Origin: Streptomyces sp. ICC1
Lineage (GTDB): Bacteria > Actinomycetota > Actinomycetes > Streptomycetales > Streptomycetaceae
Direction of reading: 5' to 3'
NCBI RefSeq assembly: GCF_003287935.1
Contig: NZ_CP030287.1
Span: 1-64,000, forward strand
Length of the DNA: 64,000 nt
Notes under the pieces: generated by a model
Databases searched by the model: none
Told to the model about the DNA's origin: nothing
The model's input: the letters and a program-made list of their open reading frames with translations, nothing else
Shown here: positions 25,148-35,001 of the stretch, in pieces
Layout of the letters: every line of letters starts with the position of its first letter
Position numbering within the stretch: the first letter of the stretch is position 1
Position numbers and translations under genes: made by a program

Positions 25148-27028
25148 ATGCGCCACTACCCGCCGATTGCCGAGCACGGCCTCATCGGAGACCTTCAGAC
25201 CTGCGCTCTCGTCTCCTCCTCGGGCGTACTCAACTGGTTCTGCTCGCCGCGCTTCGACTCGCCCAGCATCTTCGCCGGCCTGCTCGACCACGCCCGCGGA
25301 GGATACTTCGCCATCACCGCGGACGCCCCTGCCCTCACCGGCGACGACCCCGGCAACGCGTCCGCTCAGCCCGGCGTCACCACCCGCCAGCTCTACCTGG
25401 CCGACACCGCCGTCCTGATCACGCGTTTCCTCACCCCCGAGGGCGTAGGCGAGGTCGTCGACTTCATGCCGGTGCACGAACCGCACACCGTCACCGACCG
25501 CCACCAGGTCGTGCGCTTCCTGCGGGTCGTACGAGGGACCGTACGCTTCACGCTGGAGTGCCGCCCGCGCTTCGACTACGGACGGCAAGCGCACGGCCTG
25601 GCCTTGGACGGGGCCACCGCGCACTTCGAGGGACCGGGTACCACCGCGCACCTGCAGGCCGTCGGGCCCGTGCCGCTGGAGGCCGACGGCGACGATGTGC
25701 GCGCCACCATCACCCTGAAAGCCGGCGAGCACGCAGCCGTCACCCTGACGGTCTGTGACACTCGAAGTGCAGCCCCACCGCTGGTAACCATGGCCGACAT
25801 GGTGGAGAAGTTCACAGCCGTGCGCCGCTTCTGGCACGGCTGGATCGGACGCAGCCGCTACGGGGGCCGGTGGCAGCAGATGGTCAACCGCTCCGCCATC
25901 ACCCTCAAGCTCCTCACCTACGCTCCTACCAGCGCACCGATCGCCGCCGCCACCATGGGGCTGCCCGAGCAGGAGGGCGGCGAGCGCAACTGGGACTACC
26001 GCTACACCTGGGTCCGCGACGCCTCCCTCTCGGTCCGTGCCATGCGCGACCTCGGCTTCACCGAAGAAGCGAACGCCTTCCGCAGCTGGCTCGGACAGCG
26101 GCTCAAGGACGGCCCCGCCCCCAACGGCGAACCCCTGCAGATCATGTACCGCCTCGACGGAGACCCGTACCTGGACGAGGAGGTCCTCCACCACCTCGAA
26201 GGCTGGCGTGCCTCGGCCCCCGTCCGCGCGGGCAATGGCGCCGTCGGCCAACTCCAGCTAGACATCTACGGCGAGGCCGTCTACGCCCTCGCCCAGGCCG
26301 GTCAGGTCTCCGACGTCGTCGGCTACGACGGCTGGCAGCGCTTCGCAGGCCTGCTGGACTGGCTCTGCGAGAACTGGGACCGCCCCGACGAGGGCATCTG
26401 GGAGACCCGCGGCGGCCAGAAGGACTTCACCTACAGCCGCCTCATGTGCTGGGTCGCCTTCGACCGCGGCATCCGCCAGGCCACGGCCAACGCCCGGCCC
26501 GCGGACCTGATCCGCTGGACGACGGCACGCGACACGATCATGGACCAGATCATGACCCGTGGCTGGAGCGAGGAACGCCGGGCGTTCGTCCAGCATTACG
26601 GCAGCACCGTCCTGGACGCCTCTCTGCTGCTGATGCCGCTCGTCGGCTTCATCGCACCGACGGATCCGCGCTGGCTCTCCACCCTTGACGCCATGGCCAC
26701 CGAACTCGTCTCCGACAGCCTCGTCTACCGCTATGACCCAGCCGCCTCGCCCGACGGCCTGCGAGGTTCCGAAGGCACCTTCTCCCTGTGCAGCTTCCTG
26801 TTCGTCTATGCCCTCGCCAGGGCGGGACGACTCGAAGAGGCCCGGTACGCCTTCGACAAGATGCTCACCTACGCCAACCACGTCGGCCTGTTCGCCGAGG
26901 AGATCGGCCCCACGGGCGAACAGCTCGGCAACTTTCCCCAGGCCTTCACCCACCTCGCCCTCATCACGGCCGCCTTGGCACTCGATACCGAGATCGACCA
27001 GGCCACAAGCCGCACTCAGAATTCGTAA
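25148..27028 (+). CDS. Glycoside hydrolase family 15 (trehalase/glucoamylase-like)
   Basis: A protein of 626 residues. An N-terminal beta-sandwich (about 1-240, GLIGDLQTCALVSSSGVLNW) precedes the (alpha/alpha)6 barrel (about 260-615). The barrel shows NWDYRYTWVRDAS, DEGIWETRGG with the catalytic acid candidate Glu, and LFAEEIGPTGEQLGNFPQAF with the second Glu. Many actinobacterial relatives are trehalases, others glucan hydrolases; the substrate cannot be fixed from sequence alone. No signal peptide, so cytosolic. GGAGAG precedes ATG 25148. Confidence 0.9.
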   Translation: MRHYPPIAEHGLIGDLQTCALVSSSGVLNWFCSPRFDSPSIFAGLLDHARGGYFAITADAPALTGDDPGNASAQPGVTTRQLYLADTAVLITRFLTPEGVGEVVDFMPVHEPHTVTDRHQVVRFLRVVRGTVRFTLECRPRFDYGRQAHGLALDGATAHFEGPGTTAHLQAVGPVPLEADGDDVRATITLKAGEHAAVTLTVCDTRSAAPPLVTMADMVEKFTAVRRFWHGWIGRSRYGGRWQQMVNRSAITLKLLTYAPTSAPIAAATMGLPEQEGGERNWDYRYTWVRDASLSVRAMRDLGFTEEANAFRSWLGQRLKDGPAPNGEPLQIMYRLDGDPYLDEEVLHHLEGWRASAPVRAGNGAVGQLQLDIYGEAVYALAQAGQVSDVVGYDGWQRFAGLLDWLCENWDRPDEGIWETRGGQKDFTYSRLMCWVAFDRGIRQATANARPADLIRWTTARDTIMDQIMTRGWSEERRAFVQHYGSTVLDASLLLMPLVGFIAPTDPRWLSTLDAMATELVSDSLVYRYDPAASPDGLRGSEGTFSLCSFLFVYALARAGRLEEARYAFDKMLTYANHVGLFAEEIGPTGEQLGNFPQAFTHLALITAALALDTEIDQATSRTQNS

Positions 27029-27039
27029 CGAAATGATCT

Positions 27040-27480
27040 AGATCCGCCACCTTTTCGCCGGCGTCGAGCCCCAATCTGTGGCCATTGGTGATCACGAGCT
27101 TGGTGATGCCGGAGCGGGCGAGGGACGCCCGGATTTTGTCGATCACGGCGTAGAGGGTCTTCGGGCTGATGCTGGCGGTGCCGGGGAGCGCGGCGTGCTC
27201 GTGGCTGCATGACATCGTGATCGGCGGGAGCAAGTGCACGGGGTGGCGTTGACGATCTCCTGGCCGATGATGCAGGCGACCGCGCCGCGTACGTCGGCCA
27301 CCAGGGCGGCATCCGCGACGTCGGGGTGAGACGGGGCCCCAGCGGAAGGCGACAGAAGCCAGGCGGGCCGCTCCAGCCACGGGCGGGCCAGTGCGCCCGT
27401 GTCCCTGCGGAGCGCGGAGTGCAGCAGCGGCCACGGGCTGATCCTGCGCAGTTGAAGGCTCTTCCGTAGGTCCTGCAAGA
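27040..27480 (-). pseudogene. Creatininase-family (MftE-like) gene remnant
   Basis: One frame reads PVHLLPPITMSCSHEHAALP, then GTASISPKTLYAV and LVITNGH, which matches the core of creatininase-fold amidohydrolases (metal-binding SxEH, and the NGH turn that should continue NGHGGN). It breaks just after NGH. The N-terminal part continues in another frame (DVADAALVADVRGAVACI), and the metal-binding Glu-x-His-Gly start is missing. So the gene is both truncated and frameshifted. The 220 bp from 27480 to the att block hold nothing I can name. Confidence 0.55.
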
Positions 27481-27694
27481 TCGATTATGGCTCAGGACTC
27501 TCCCTGGCCCGCTCACCTGCGGGGAGGGGAATCGCGGGAACTCCCCGTTTACGAATGAATCGTGCTATTGGCTGCGCGCTGCCGAGGCCGACCACGGGTA
27601 GGCGCCCGGGACCGCAGCCTCGACGTGTGGCCCAAGTCGCATGAATCTCCGTCCCGGCATTCGGGACTCTTCGGCCCCCCGCCGCACTCAGTGG

Positions 27695-27985
27695 CGGCTC
27701 GGGGTCCAATCTGACGTCCTGTGAGGGCACTTATGGCATGCGGAGGGTGCGGCGAGGCCGGATAGGTCTAGACAGCGAAGAGGGCCAGGTCGCCGACCTG
27801 GGCCCTCTTGCAAGAGCGGATGACGGGAATCGAACCCGCGCTATAAGTTTGGGAATCACCCGACACTTGGCCCCGGCCAACCCCGTGACCTGCGCGAACG
27901 CCCATCTTCTGTCTGGTGTGACTGCTTCCGGTGTAGCCCTTGCTGACCGCTGGTTGCCGCTCCTGCTGGCACGTTGTGGCACGGT
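27695..27985 (-). other. Complete att block (left end of M5)
   Basis: Left arm CCAATCTGACGTCCTGTGAG, GGCACTTATGGCATGCGG (similar to that at 34.5 kb), hairpin at 27778-27809 with a one-base bulge, core at 27815-27855 with one change (AGTTTGGG for AGCTTGGG), GTGACCTGCGCGAA near 27887, and right arm TTGCTGACCGCTGGTTGCC, GCTCCTGCTGGCACGTTGTGGCACGG ending near 27982. It is the most diverged of the complete blocks. Confidence 0.8.
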
Positions 27986-28101
27986 CCTGCCGAGATGCCG
28001 AGCAGCACGTACGGGGCCATCCGGGTAGATTCCTACTTTTTCGTCTCGAAGCGACGCTAGGGTCCGGGAATCGGCTTCTCGATGATGAGGACGCACTGCC
28101 C

Positions 28102-28551
28102 ATGCGACGCGTTTTGGCCCTCGCCACCACAGTCCTGCTCGTCTCGTCCCTGAGTGGGACCGTCCACGCGGAACCGTCACCCCCTGAGCCCCGTGCGGGC
28201 AAGTTCATCTGCCAAGTCAACGAGTACGCTCCGACGCTGGATGCCGAGGGGCGGATCCACGGCTATGCGGATCACACGTGCGACTCACGCCCTGACTGGG
28301 CCCCGAAGTGGCTGGAGGTCCGCCTCCTGAGCCGGGCTTGCGAGCGGTGTGCGGACCGTGAGGTGACCGTCTGGCGCCGAAGCGACCGTAAGGAGGACAA
28401 CTGGAGGGTCTCCCGTATCTGGTTCGCAACGCCCTGCAAGAAGAGTTCCGCTGCTCGGTGGTACGTGACGGAGGCAAGGGCCTACGTCCAGAACGGTGCC
28501 TTCCATGGGGGCGGCAAGTCATCTCCGGCGAAGCTGGGGTGCTCGAATTGA
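28102..28551 (+). CDS. Small secreted Cys-containing protein
   Basis: A protein of 149 residues with a clear signal peptide (MRRVLALATTVLLVSSLSG, cleavage after VHA near residue 23). The mature part has six cysteines, including CERC, and many charged and aromatic residues; it looks like a compact disulfide-bonded domain. No family recognised. Its stop codon overlaps the possible TTG start of the next gene, so the pair is coupled. These two genes make up the whole 1.4-kb module M5. Confidence 0.65.
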   Translation: MRRVLALATTVLLVSSLSGTVHAEPSPPEPRAGKFICQVNEYAPTLDAEGRIHGYADHTCDSRPDWAPKWLEVRLLSRACERCADREVTVWRRSDRKEDNWRVSRIWFATPCKKSSAARWYVTEARAYVQNGAFHGGGKSSPAKLGCSN

Positions 28552-29267
28552 CGACGCCCACATCTGAGGGGCTGGGGTGGCTCCGGCCGCCGGCCGACGG
28601 GGCGGACGGCGCCGTCTGGTTGTTCGCCGAGCAGACGCCCTCAGGGACGGAACTCCTCGTCGGATCCGTAGTGGCCGCCGATCCTGACCGGGCCCCGGAG
28701 CCCGTCTGCTTCGTACCCGTCCCGGACGCGGCCCCGATCGCGGCCGACGAGCTGACCCTCCTCGGCCCACCGCGGGCCCGTCTGTCCCAGCTCATCCTCC
28801 CGGACACTCCCGGAAGCGCCGCCCGCATCCTGCTCCCCGACCGAGACGAGCAGTACGCACTCAACGGGCTCGCCGAACCCGACACCGAACCGGGCGCCTG
28901 CCTGCGCCTCCTGCTCCCGGGGGCTGTCGTGCACGAGGACGCCGAGTGGACCGTTCGGCACAGCGGGGTCGTGTCCTCCCCCGGAGGCTGCCACGTCGCC
29001 GCCCACGCCACGCGCCGCCCGGGCGCATCCGACTTCCCCGATCCCTGGCCGCGGCAGCCCCTGAGACTTCTCTTCGAGCACGCTCCCGACACGGACGACC
29101 CCGAGGAAATCTCCGGCGGAGGAAGCGGCACACCCCCGCACTTCGATGAATACCGTGCCGTCACCGCCACCGCGGACCGCCGACCGACCGCCGTTGTACT
29201 CGTCCTGGACGATCCGACCCGTGAAGGTCCCCCGATCCGGCTGAGGCTCCCGCTCCCCACAAGCTGA
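28539..29267 (+). CDS. Unknown cytosolic protein coupled to the secreted protein
   Basis: A protein of 242 residues (GTG 28539), or three fewer from TTG 28548, both overlapping the upstream gene. Rich in proline and acidic residues, probably beta-rich, with no signal peptide or helix. It reads as two similar halves with strands such as LLVGSVVAADPDRAPEPVCF and RPTAVVLVLDD. I do not recognise it. As the partner of a secreted Cys-rich protein in a mobile module it could be an immunity-type or regulatory protein, but nothing in the sequence proves that. Confidence 0.55.
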   Translation: MLELTTPTSEGLGWLRPPADGADGAVWLFAEQTPSGTELLVGSVVAADPDRAPEPVCFVPVPDAAPIAADELTLLGPPRARLSQLILPDTPGSAARILLPDRDEQYALNGLAEPDTEPGACLRLLLPGAVVHEDAEWTVRHSGVVSSPGGCHVAAHATRRPGASDFPDPWPRQPLRLLFEHAPDTDDPEEISGGGSGTPPHFDEYRAVTATADRRPTAVVLVLDDPTREGPPIRLRLPLPTS

Positions 29268-29409
29268 GCATGCACGCTCTTCGCCGTCATGCAGGCCGGA
29301 GGGGGCTGCCGGCGACCGTGCTCGGGCCGGCGGGTGGGCGGTGGCTCCGAACCATGCGTACAGGCGGCCCAGTTGGCCAGGTCTTCGGGCATGTGCAGGA
29401 GCGGGGTCA

Positions 29410-29655
29410 TGAGCAAGCCCAGCGAGGCTAGACAGGTCTGTGCACGACAAAGCCCCAGGTCGCTGACCTGGGGCTTTGTCCTGGAGCGGATGACGGGAAT
29501 CGAACCCGCGCTATAAGCTTGGGAATCTATGATGCGCAGCGCATCTGTAGGGCTCTGAGCTGCGAAAACACCCTGATGAGCGACCTGTGGCGAGGGTCCG
29601 TCCTGCCCCGTGGTGACCGTTGTTCACCCCTCCGAAGGGCACGGATGGGGCACGT
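29410..29655 (-). other. Complete att block (left end of M6)
   Basis: Hairpin GACAAAGCCCCAGGTC / GACCTGGGGCTTTGTC at 29446-29480, core at 29485-29525, CTCTGAGCTGCGAAAA near 29555, and right arm TGACCGTTGTTCACCCCTCC, GAAGGGCACGGATGGGGCACG ending near 29655. The left arm (GCTAGACAGGTCTGTGCAC) is shorter and less like the others. Confidence 0.85.
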
Positions 29656-29756
29656 ATCCGTCGGCTTGATGCCGTGGAACCTTCCGGCTGTGAGGGGGAC
29701 GCGGAACTGAAGTTCCCGTACCCAGGCGCCAGACCCTCTTCACGTGTGCGAGGGGT

Positions 29757-30029
29757 TCAGCCGTGCTCTTCCTCCTCGGATTCCATGTGTCGGATTCCTT
29801 CGTGGGTGAGGGTGACCATCGAGGGGGTGTTGCCCGGTTCCCAGTCGACGGTGATCAGGCCTTCGCCCGCCAGGTAGGTGCAGGCGGCGGCCAGGTCCTG
29901 TTCCGGTACGTGGAGGTCGCGCCGTAGCTGTGCTCCGGTGATGCCGAGGAGGCGGTTGCCTTCGACGGCTTCGTACAGGACCCGGAGCACCTGGTCGCGG
30001 TAGGTCTTGCGTTCGCGCAGTGTGGCCAT
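29757..30029 (-). CDS. Small winged-helix protein
   Basis: A protein of 90 residues. RDQVLRVLYEAVEGNRLLGI, TGAQLRRDLHVPEQDLAAAC and YLAGEGLITVDWEPGNTPSM form a helix-helix-wing unit, like a minimal winged-helix DNA-binding domain; it ends in an acidic tail (EEEEHG). A regulator of the DUF5994 operon is a fair guess, as it is last in that gene run. Confidence 0.65.
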   Translation of the reverse strand: MATLRERKTYRDQVLRVLYEAVEGNRLLGITGAQLRRDLHVPEQDLAAACTYLAGEGLITVDWEPGNTPSMVTLTHEGIRHMESEEEEHG

Positions 30030-30078
30030 GACCGCGTCCTCTCGTGTGCGGGGGTGGACTCCGGGGTCCGTGGGGTTC

Positions 30079-30345
30079 TCAGGTCTCGTCGGAGTGGGTG
30101 CCGGTGCAGACGGGGGTCCGGCTGGCGGCCAGCCAGGAGCGGGCGGGGCCGGCGGGTCTTGCCGTGTCCACGGTGAGGTGGAGGCGGGTGTTGCCGTCGA
30201 GGCCGGGATAGCTGCGCTGTTCCGCGCCGGCGAAGCAGCCGCGCAGTGCTTCTGCGACCGCTCGGGCGGCTTCGGGCGCGTGCGCGATGATCCGTACCTC
30301 GGCGTGCCCGAGCGACGGCAGTGTCTGGGTCTCGATGTACTTCAC
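30079..30345 (-). CDS. Small conserved protein, ferredoxin-like fold possible
   Basis: An 88-residue protein from GTG 30345 (KYIETQTLPSLGHAEVRIIA, then an AARAVAEALRGCF helix and LHLTVDT strand). The beta-alpha-beta pattern is compact. No named family. It lies between the small membrane gene and the winged-helix gene in the same direction. The longer frame from 30444 adds only a Pro/Arg-rich leader. Confidence 0.5.
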   Translation of the reverse strand: MKYIETQTLPSLGHAEVRIIAHAPEAARAVAEALRGCFAGAEQRSYPGLDGNTRLHLTVDTARPAGPARSWLAASRTPVCTGTHSDET

Positions 30346-30440
30346 GTGGGCGTGTTCCCTTCGTGGTGGGCGAGGAGCCGGCGGGTGGGGGCGCCGTGGC
30401 GCCCCCGTCCGCTGCCCCTGGTCGGAGGAAAGTCTGTTCC

Positions 30441-30638
30441 TCACCGGTCGGCATCCGTGTGGTGGGCTCGACGACTGGTGTCGTCCGGCAGGCCGGGAGG
30501 CCTCGGCAGGGGGTCGCTGAAGTTGTAGGCCTCGATCCGGGCGTCGTGCTGGGCGTTGAGCAGGTGGATCAGGCGCATTCCGATGCCGGCCGCGAGGATG
30601 GTCACGGCGATGAGGACGAGGGTCTCCACGGAGCTCAC
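30441..30638 (-). CDS. Single-helix membrane peptide
   Basis: A protein of 65 residues: one N-terminal helix (about 4-24, VETLVLIAVTILAAGIGMRL) and a polar tail. The GTG start overlaps the stop of the DUF5994 gene as GTGA, so it is translationally coupled. Function unknown. Confidence 0.6.
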   Translation of the reverse strand: MSSVETLVLIAVTILAAGIGMRLIHLLNAQHDARIEAYNFSDPLPRPPGLPDDTSRRAHHTDADR

Positions 30639-31213
30639 CTCCAGCCGTTCCCGGGCAGTGGGAGGGTGCGGCGGTCGATCGGATTTCCGAAGGGGGACAT
30701 GCAGGCTCCGCCTTCGCTCTCCCAGCCGGCTTCCTGGCGCCGGGCGTCGTCGCGGATACCGCGCCCGATGGCGGCTTCGTTGGCCATCAGGACGCTCGCG
30801 GTGAGGTCGCTGCCGGGGATCGCGGCGGCGGTCATGAGCCGGGCCGCGGCGGCGGGCTCGGTCTCGGGCGGGATGACGAGGAGGTCCCAGCGCCCGACGG
30901 TGTAGGAGAGCAGGATCAGTTTGTCGGGGTCCTGTTCGGTGAACCAGCCCACGTGCAGCGTGCGCCCGTCAGCGGGCACCGTGTGCGGTACCGCAGCCCA
31001 GTGGACGGGGTTCACGGTGACGCGGGTGATGCGTCCCCAGGGTTCCTCCAGGGCGGCGGCCAGCGCGGGGAGCTCGGTCGTGAGGTCGCGGGAGTGGGGC
31101 CACCAGGCCCCGTCCAGCTGGCCGGCGAGCATGGTCTTCGGTGCGAGGGACAAGCGGGCCGGGAGCTCTGTGGCGAGGTTGCGGGGCGCGGTCCGGTCGA
31201 GGGTCTTGGTCAT
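30635..31213 (-). CDS. DUF5994 family protein
   Basis: A protein of 192 residues. RLSLAPKTMLAGQLDGAWWP, HSRDLTTELPAL and WGRITRVTVNPVHW are typical of DUF5994, an actinobacterial family of unknown function often present in several copies and near stress-related genes. The family-like region covers about residues 18-150, and the C-terminal 40 residues are less conserved. First gene of a run with the membrane peptide, the 88-aa protein and the winged-helix protein. Confidence 0.8.
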   Translation of the reverse strand: MTKTLDRTAPRNLATELPARLSLAPKTMLAGQLDGAWWPHSRDLTTELPALAAALEEPWGRITRVTVNPVHWAAVPHTVPADGRTLHVGWFTEQDPDKLILLSYTVGRWDLLVIPPETEPAAAARLMTAAAIPGSDLTASVLMANEAAIGRGIRDDARRQEAGWESEGGACMSPFGNPIDRRTLPLPGNGWR

Positions 31214-31599
31214 GATGCGGACCTGCCTCCGGACTGCCCGTCGGCAGCCCGGACATTAGGCGATCGCCAGGAACGACACCCGCGTGAAAGCCGGTGCGCG
31301 AAGTACTCCCAGTGCTTTCACTGTACGCCCGTTCGGTGGAGTCTGACCGGCGTGACCAGCCATTTTCCGGCGGGCGGTGCACCGGGCGGCCGGAGTTTCG
31401 CGAAACGGCGGGCTCGCGCAGCTCGCCGACCGGGCACCGGCGTCGGCATCGGCACCGAACAGCGGTGAGGTGCGGCTGCACCCCGTGAACGGGCGGACTC
31501 AGATGGCTGACTCCGCCTCGCTGCTCGTACAGAGGTGCGGGGTCGGCTGTGGGGGAGGGAGGATGGGAGTCGCGGGCAGCGGGTGGAAGGAGTCCCGGG

Positions 31600-33674
31600 A
31601 TGCGCGCAACCGAACCCTTCCCGGCCTACCCCGGCCAGCCGTCGGATGGTGATTCCCCCGAGCCCGGTGGGCTACTGGATGTCCTGAAGGTGGCGGCCGT
31701 GGTGCTCGACGCGGACGGGCGGATCACCTTGTGGAGCCCGCAGGCCGAGGAGCTGTTCGGATACACCTCTGCTGAGGCTCTCGGCCGGTTCGCGGGCCGG
31801 CTACGGTCCACGAGCAGCACCTGGAGCTGGTGGTCGACCTGTTCGCTCGGGTCATGGCGGGCGGGGGGAGCTGGGCGGGCGTGTTTCCCGTGCGGCACAA
31901 GGATGGCGGCACGCGGCTGGTGGAGTTCGGAACATGCGGCTGGAGGACGGCCGGAAAGGCGTCTATGCCCTGGGCCTGGCCACCGACCAGGCGACGTTGC
32001 GGCGGGTGGAGCGGGATCTGGCGCTGTCCACCCGGCTGATTTCGCAGTCCCCGATCGGGCTGGCGGTGATAGACACCGATCTGCGGTACGTGACCGTCAA
32101 TCCGGCGCTGGAACGTATCAACGGTCTGCCGGCTGCCGAGCACGTCGGCCGGAACGTCCGCGAGGCATTGCCCTTCTTGGACGCCGAGGCCATCGAGTCC
32201 GCGATGCGTGACGTTCTGGCCGACGGAATCCCGATCCTTGACCGCGAGTCCAAAGCTGCGCACCCCGGCCGACCCCGACCGTGAGCACGTGTGGTCGGTG
32301 TCCTTCTACCGGCTGGAGGCTTCCAACGGGAAGGTGCTCGGCGTCGCGACGTCCGTCGTCGACGTCAGTGAGCGGCATCGCGACAAAGCCGAGGCCGCCC
32401 GGGCCCGGCAGCGCCTCGCGCTCGTAGCCGATGCCTCCCTGCGCATCGGGACCACGCTCGATCTCGACCAGACCGCCCGCGAATTCGCCGAGGTCTCCGT
32501 GCCGGAGCTGGCCGACGTGGCCGCGGTGGACGTGCTCGACAGCATCCTGCACAGCCGGGCAGCCGTTGCCGTACACGAAGGGTCAGCGGTGTTCAGGGCC
32601 CTGGCCGTGGCTGCCGCGTACCCCACCGACGCGGTGCGCGCGGCCGATCCGCCGGGTGAGGTGGCACGCTACGACGCCGACCGGCTGGTCACCCGGTGCG
32701 TGAACACCGGCCGCCCGGTCCGCGTGCCGCGCGTGGACGCCGATGACCTGATCCGCATCGCCCGCAGTCCCGAAGCCGTCGGCATGCTGGCCGCCGCAGG
32801 CCTCCACTCCTACCTGGCCGTGCCGCTCATCGCCCGCGGCGAAGTCCTCGGTGCCCTCGACCTCAAGCGCCTGCGCAATCCGGAACCGTTCACGGCCGAC
32901 GACGAGGTCCTGGCCGGCGAGCTGGCCGCGCGGGCCGCCGTGTGCATCGACAACGCACGCTGGTACCAGCAGGCACGCAAAACCGCCCTCACCCTCCAGC
33001 GCAGCCTCCTCCTTCAGGAGCCGCCGGACCCGCCCGGCCTGGACATCGCCTACCGCTATAAGCCCGCCCAAGCGGCGGACGAGGTCGGCGGCGACTGGTT
33101 CGACGTCATCCCCCTGACGGGCGACAAGACCGCCCTCGTCGTCGGCGACGTCATGGGCAGCGGCATCAGCGCCGCCGCAACCATGGGTCAGCTCCGCACC
33201 GCGACCCGCACACTGGCCGAACTCGACCTCGACCCCGCGCAGGTACTGCGTCACCTCGACCGCCTGACCGAACCCATGGGGCAGACCATCACGACCTGCG
33301 TCTACGCGGTCTACGACCCCCGCCACACCCGCTGCCTCATCTCCAACGCGGGGCACATGCCCCCCGTGTTGATGCGTCGCGGACGGCCGCCCAAACTACT
33401 GGAACTGCCCACCGCGGTCCCTCTCGGTGTCGGCGGGATCCTCTTCCACACCACCACGTTCGATCTGTACCCGGGCGACCAACTGGTCCTCTACACCGAT
33501 GGCCTGGTCGAAACCCGCGACCAGGCCATCGACGAACGCCTGAACGCCCTCCTCGCCCTCCTCGCAACGCCGCCGCGATCCCTGGAGGAGACCTGCGACA
33601 TGCTCCTCCACGCCCTGCGTCGCCCCGGCGACCACGACAACGTCGCCCTGCTCATCGCCCGGGTCCAGCCCTGA
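31600..33674 (+). pseudogene. PAS-GAF-SpoIIE (PP2C-type) phosphatase with three frame breaks
   Basis: Joined across breaks near 31800, 31935 and 32250, the sequence gives a PAS domain (VVLDADGRITLWSPQAEELF), a second PAS domain (GLAVIDTDLRYVTVNPALER), a GAF domain (about 32440-32960) and a full SpoIIE/PP2C domain with GGDWFDVIPL, VGDVMGSGISAAATMGQLR and the late DNVALLI. The 489-codon 3' part is open and has all metal ligands. Such proteins dephosphorylate anti-sigma antagonists in partner-switching. GGAAGGAG precedes ATG 31600. Three breaks in 450 bp suggest decay, but clustered sequencing errors are possible. Confidence 0.7.
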
Positions 33675-33720
33675 CACTCCCGCGGCCGGGCTCTGGGTGT
33701 GTGGGTGAGTGGTGCTCTGG

Positions 33721-33921
33721 TCAGAGCGACTCGTCGTGCAGGTCTTCCTCGCGCAACAGGTCGTCCTCGCGGCGGCGCGAAGTCTCCTTCCGGCCCTGCT
33801 TCTGTCCCTGCTCGCGGGACGCCTTGCCCGGCTGGGGGTGCGCGGGGTCACCGGGGCGATGATGCTCCTGCGCCTCGCGGCCCTTGCCCGGCTCCTGATG
33901 CCTGTCCTGTGAATCGCCCAT
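33721..33921 (-). CDS. Small highly charged hydrophilic protein
   Basis: A protein of 66 residues, almost wholly polar (HHRPGDPAHPQPGKASREQG, ending RREDDLLREEDLHDESL), probably disordered. GGAGGAG lies eight bases before the ATG. Similar small disordered proteins are common near general stress genes in Streptomyces. The plus-strand frame over the same DNA looks hydrophobic by composition alone and was not chosen. Confidence 0.55.
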   Translation of the reverse strand: MGDSQDRHQEPGKGREAQEHHRPGDPAHPQPGKASREQGQKQGRKETSRRREDDLLREEDLHDESL

Positions 33922-34127
33922 GACAGAGACTCCTCCAGATCCGTGGGGTTGGATTCCTCGCGGATCACGCTGACACGCATAGTGACAATCTGCATCATCT
34001 CGCCTACCTGGTGTGGCTTACGGGTGACACCCGTCCTCGGTGTGGCGGCGTCGGAAGGCGGGCCGTCCCTTCGGCGCCGAGGATGGGCGCGATTCCCACC
34101 CGCCCCCTGCTGTCAGGAGCCCGTCTC

Positions 34128-34403
34128 ATGCTGGAGCGCACGCTGCGCAAGGACCGCACGGAGGTCACCTTCGTCCTGCCCGCCGACACCCCGCCCGGCC
34201 CGGTCAGCGTGGTGGGCGACTTCAACGACTGGCAGCCCGGTACCCACACCCTGCGGCCGCGCAAAGACGGAAAACGGGCCGTCACGGTCGAACTGCCGAG
34301 CAAGAGCACGCATTCCTTCCGGTACCTGGCCGCCGGTGACTACTGGTTCAACGACGAGAGCGCCGGCGACCAGGACGGACCCAACAGCCGTCTGCACACC
34401 TGA
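34128..34403 (+). CDS. CBM48/AMPK-type glycogen-binding domain protein
   Basis: A 91-residue protein that is a single carbohydrate-binding module. VTFVLPADTPPGPVSVVGDF, NDWQPGTHTLRPRKDG and FRYLAAGDYWFNDESA match the isoamylase N-terminal / AMPK-beta fold, including the conserved GDFNDW and YWFND motifs. Free-standing copies are frequent in actinobacteria and may bind glycogen or sense starch-like polymers. TCAGGAG precedes the ATG. Confidence 0.82.
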   Translation: MLERTLRKDRTEVTFVLPADTPPGPVSVVGDFNDWQPGTHTLRPRKDGKRAVTVELPSKSTHSFRYLAAGDYWFNDESAGDQDGPNSRLHT

Positions 34404-34514
34404 TGGACCCAGCGGCGTGACCTGACACCGGCTGGCGCGGCACGTCGGCCTCCCTGTGGAAGACGACTGACGGCAGCCACTCGACATCGAGTAGGTCCTT
34501 GGGGCCCAACCTGA

Positions 34515-34772
34515 CGTCCCGCGAGGGCACTGATGGTAAGAGCCCAACAGAATCTGGGCAACAAACAAGCCCCAGGTCGCTGACCTGGGGCTTTGCTGTG
34601 GAGCGGATGACGGGAATCGAACCCGCGCTATAAGCTTGGGAATCTACTGCGCGGAGCGTGTGGAGATGGCACCTGACCTGCACAAACAGTTCCTGGGGTG
34701 TTCTTCGTAGAGCCCCTCCGCGATCCCCTTCTGACCGCTGCTGACCGTCCTTAAGGGCACGGTTGGGGCATG
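34515..34772 (-). other. Complete att block (left end of M7)
   Basis: Left arm CCAACCTGACGTCCCGCGAG, GGCACTGATGG, hairpin AAGCCCCAGGTC / GACCTGGGGCTT at 34567-34593, core at 34602-34642 identical to the tRNA over 41 bp, CACCTGACCTGCACAAACAG near 34667, and right arm TGACCGCTGCTGACCGTCC, TTAAGGGCACGGTTGGGGCATG ending near 34771. As the partner of the intact tRNA it is the left end of the newest element. The 230 bp from here to 35001 hold no supported gene. Confidence 0.87.
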
Positions 34773-35001
34773 TACCCGGCACACGCCCGGCGAGGGTTCG
34801 ACCCAGGTGGCGATACCGGCGATGCCGAGGCCCAACGACGGCATGCCCGAGAGGGGACCTTGCAAGCGCAATCGCTGCTTCGCTGGGCGGCTCGACCTGT
34901 GCGATGCCGAGGGCTGGTCTCTGGGTCAGGGGCTTCGGCTCCCGAGTGGCCCCGGCAGGCGAGTCTGAGCGTCGGCAGTCTGTCGTTGGCCGGGCGTGAC
35001 G

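Noticed and set aside
33709..33912. Plus-strand hydrophobic small protein
   Set aside because: The minus-strand frame over the same DNA has a strong ribosome site and a coherent hydrophilic composition; the plus frame looks like its shadow.
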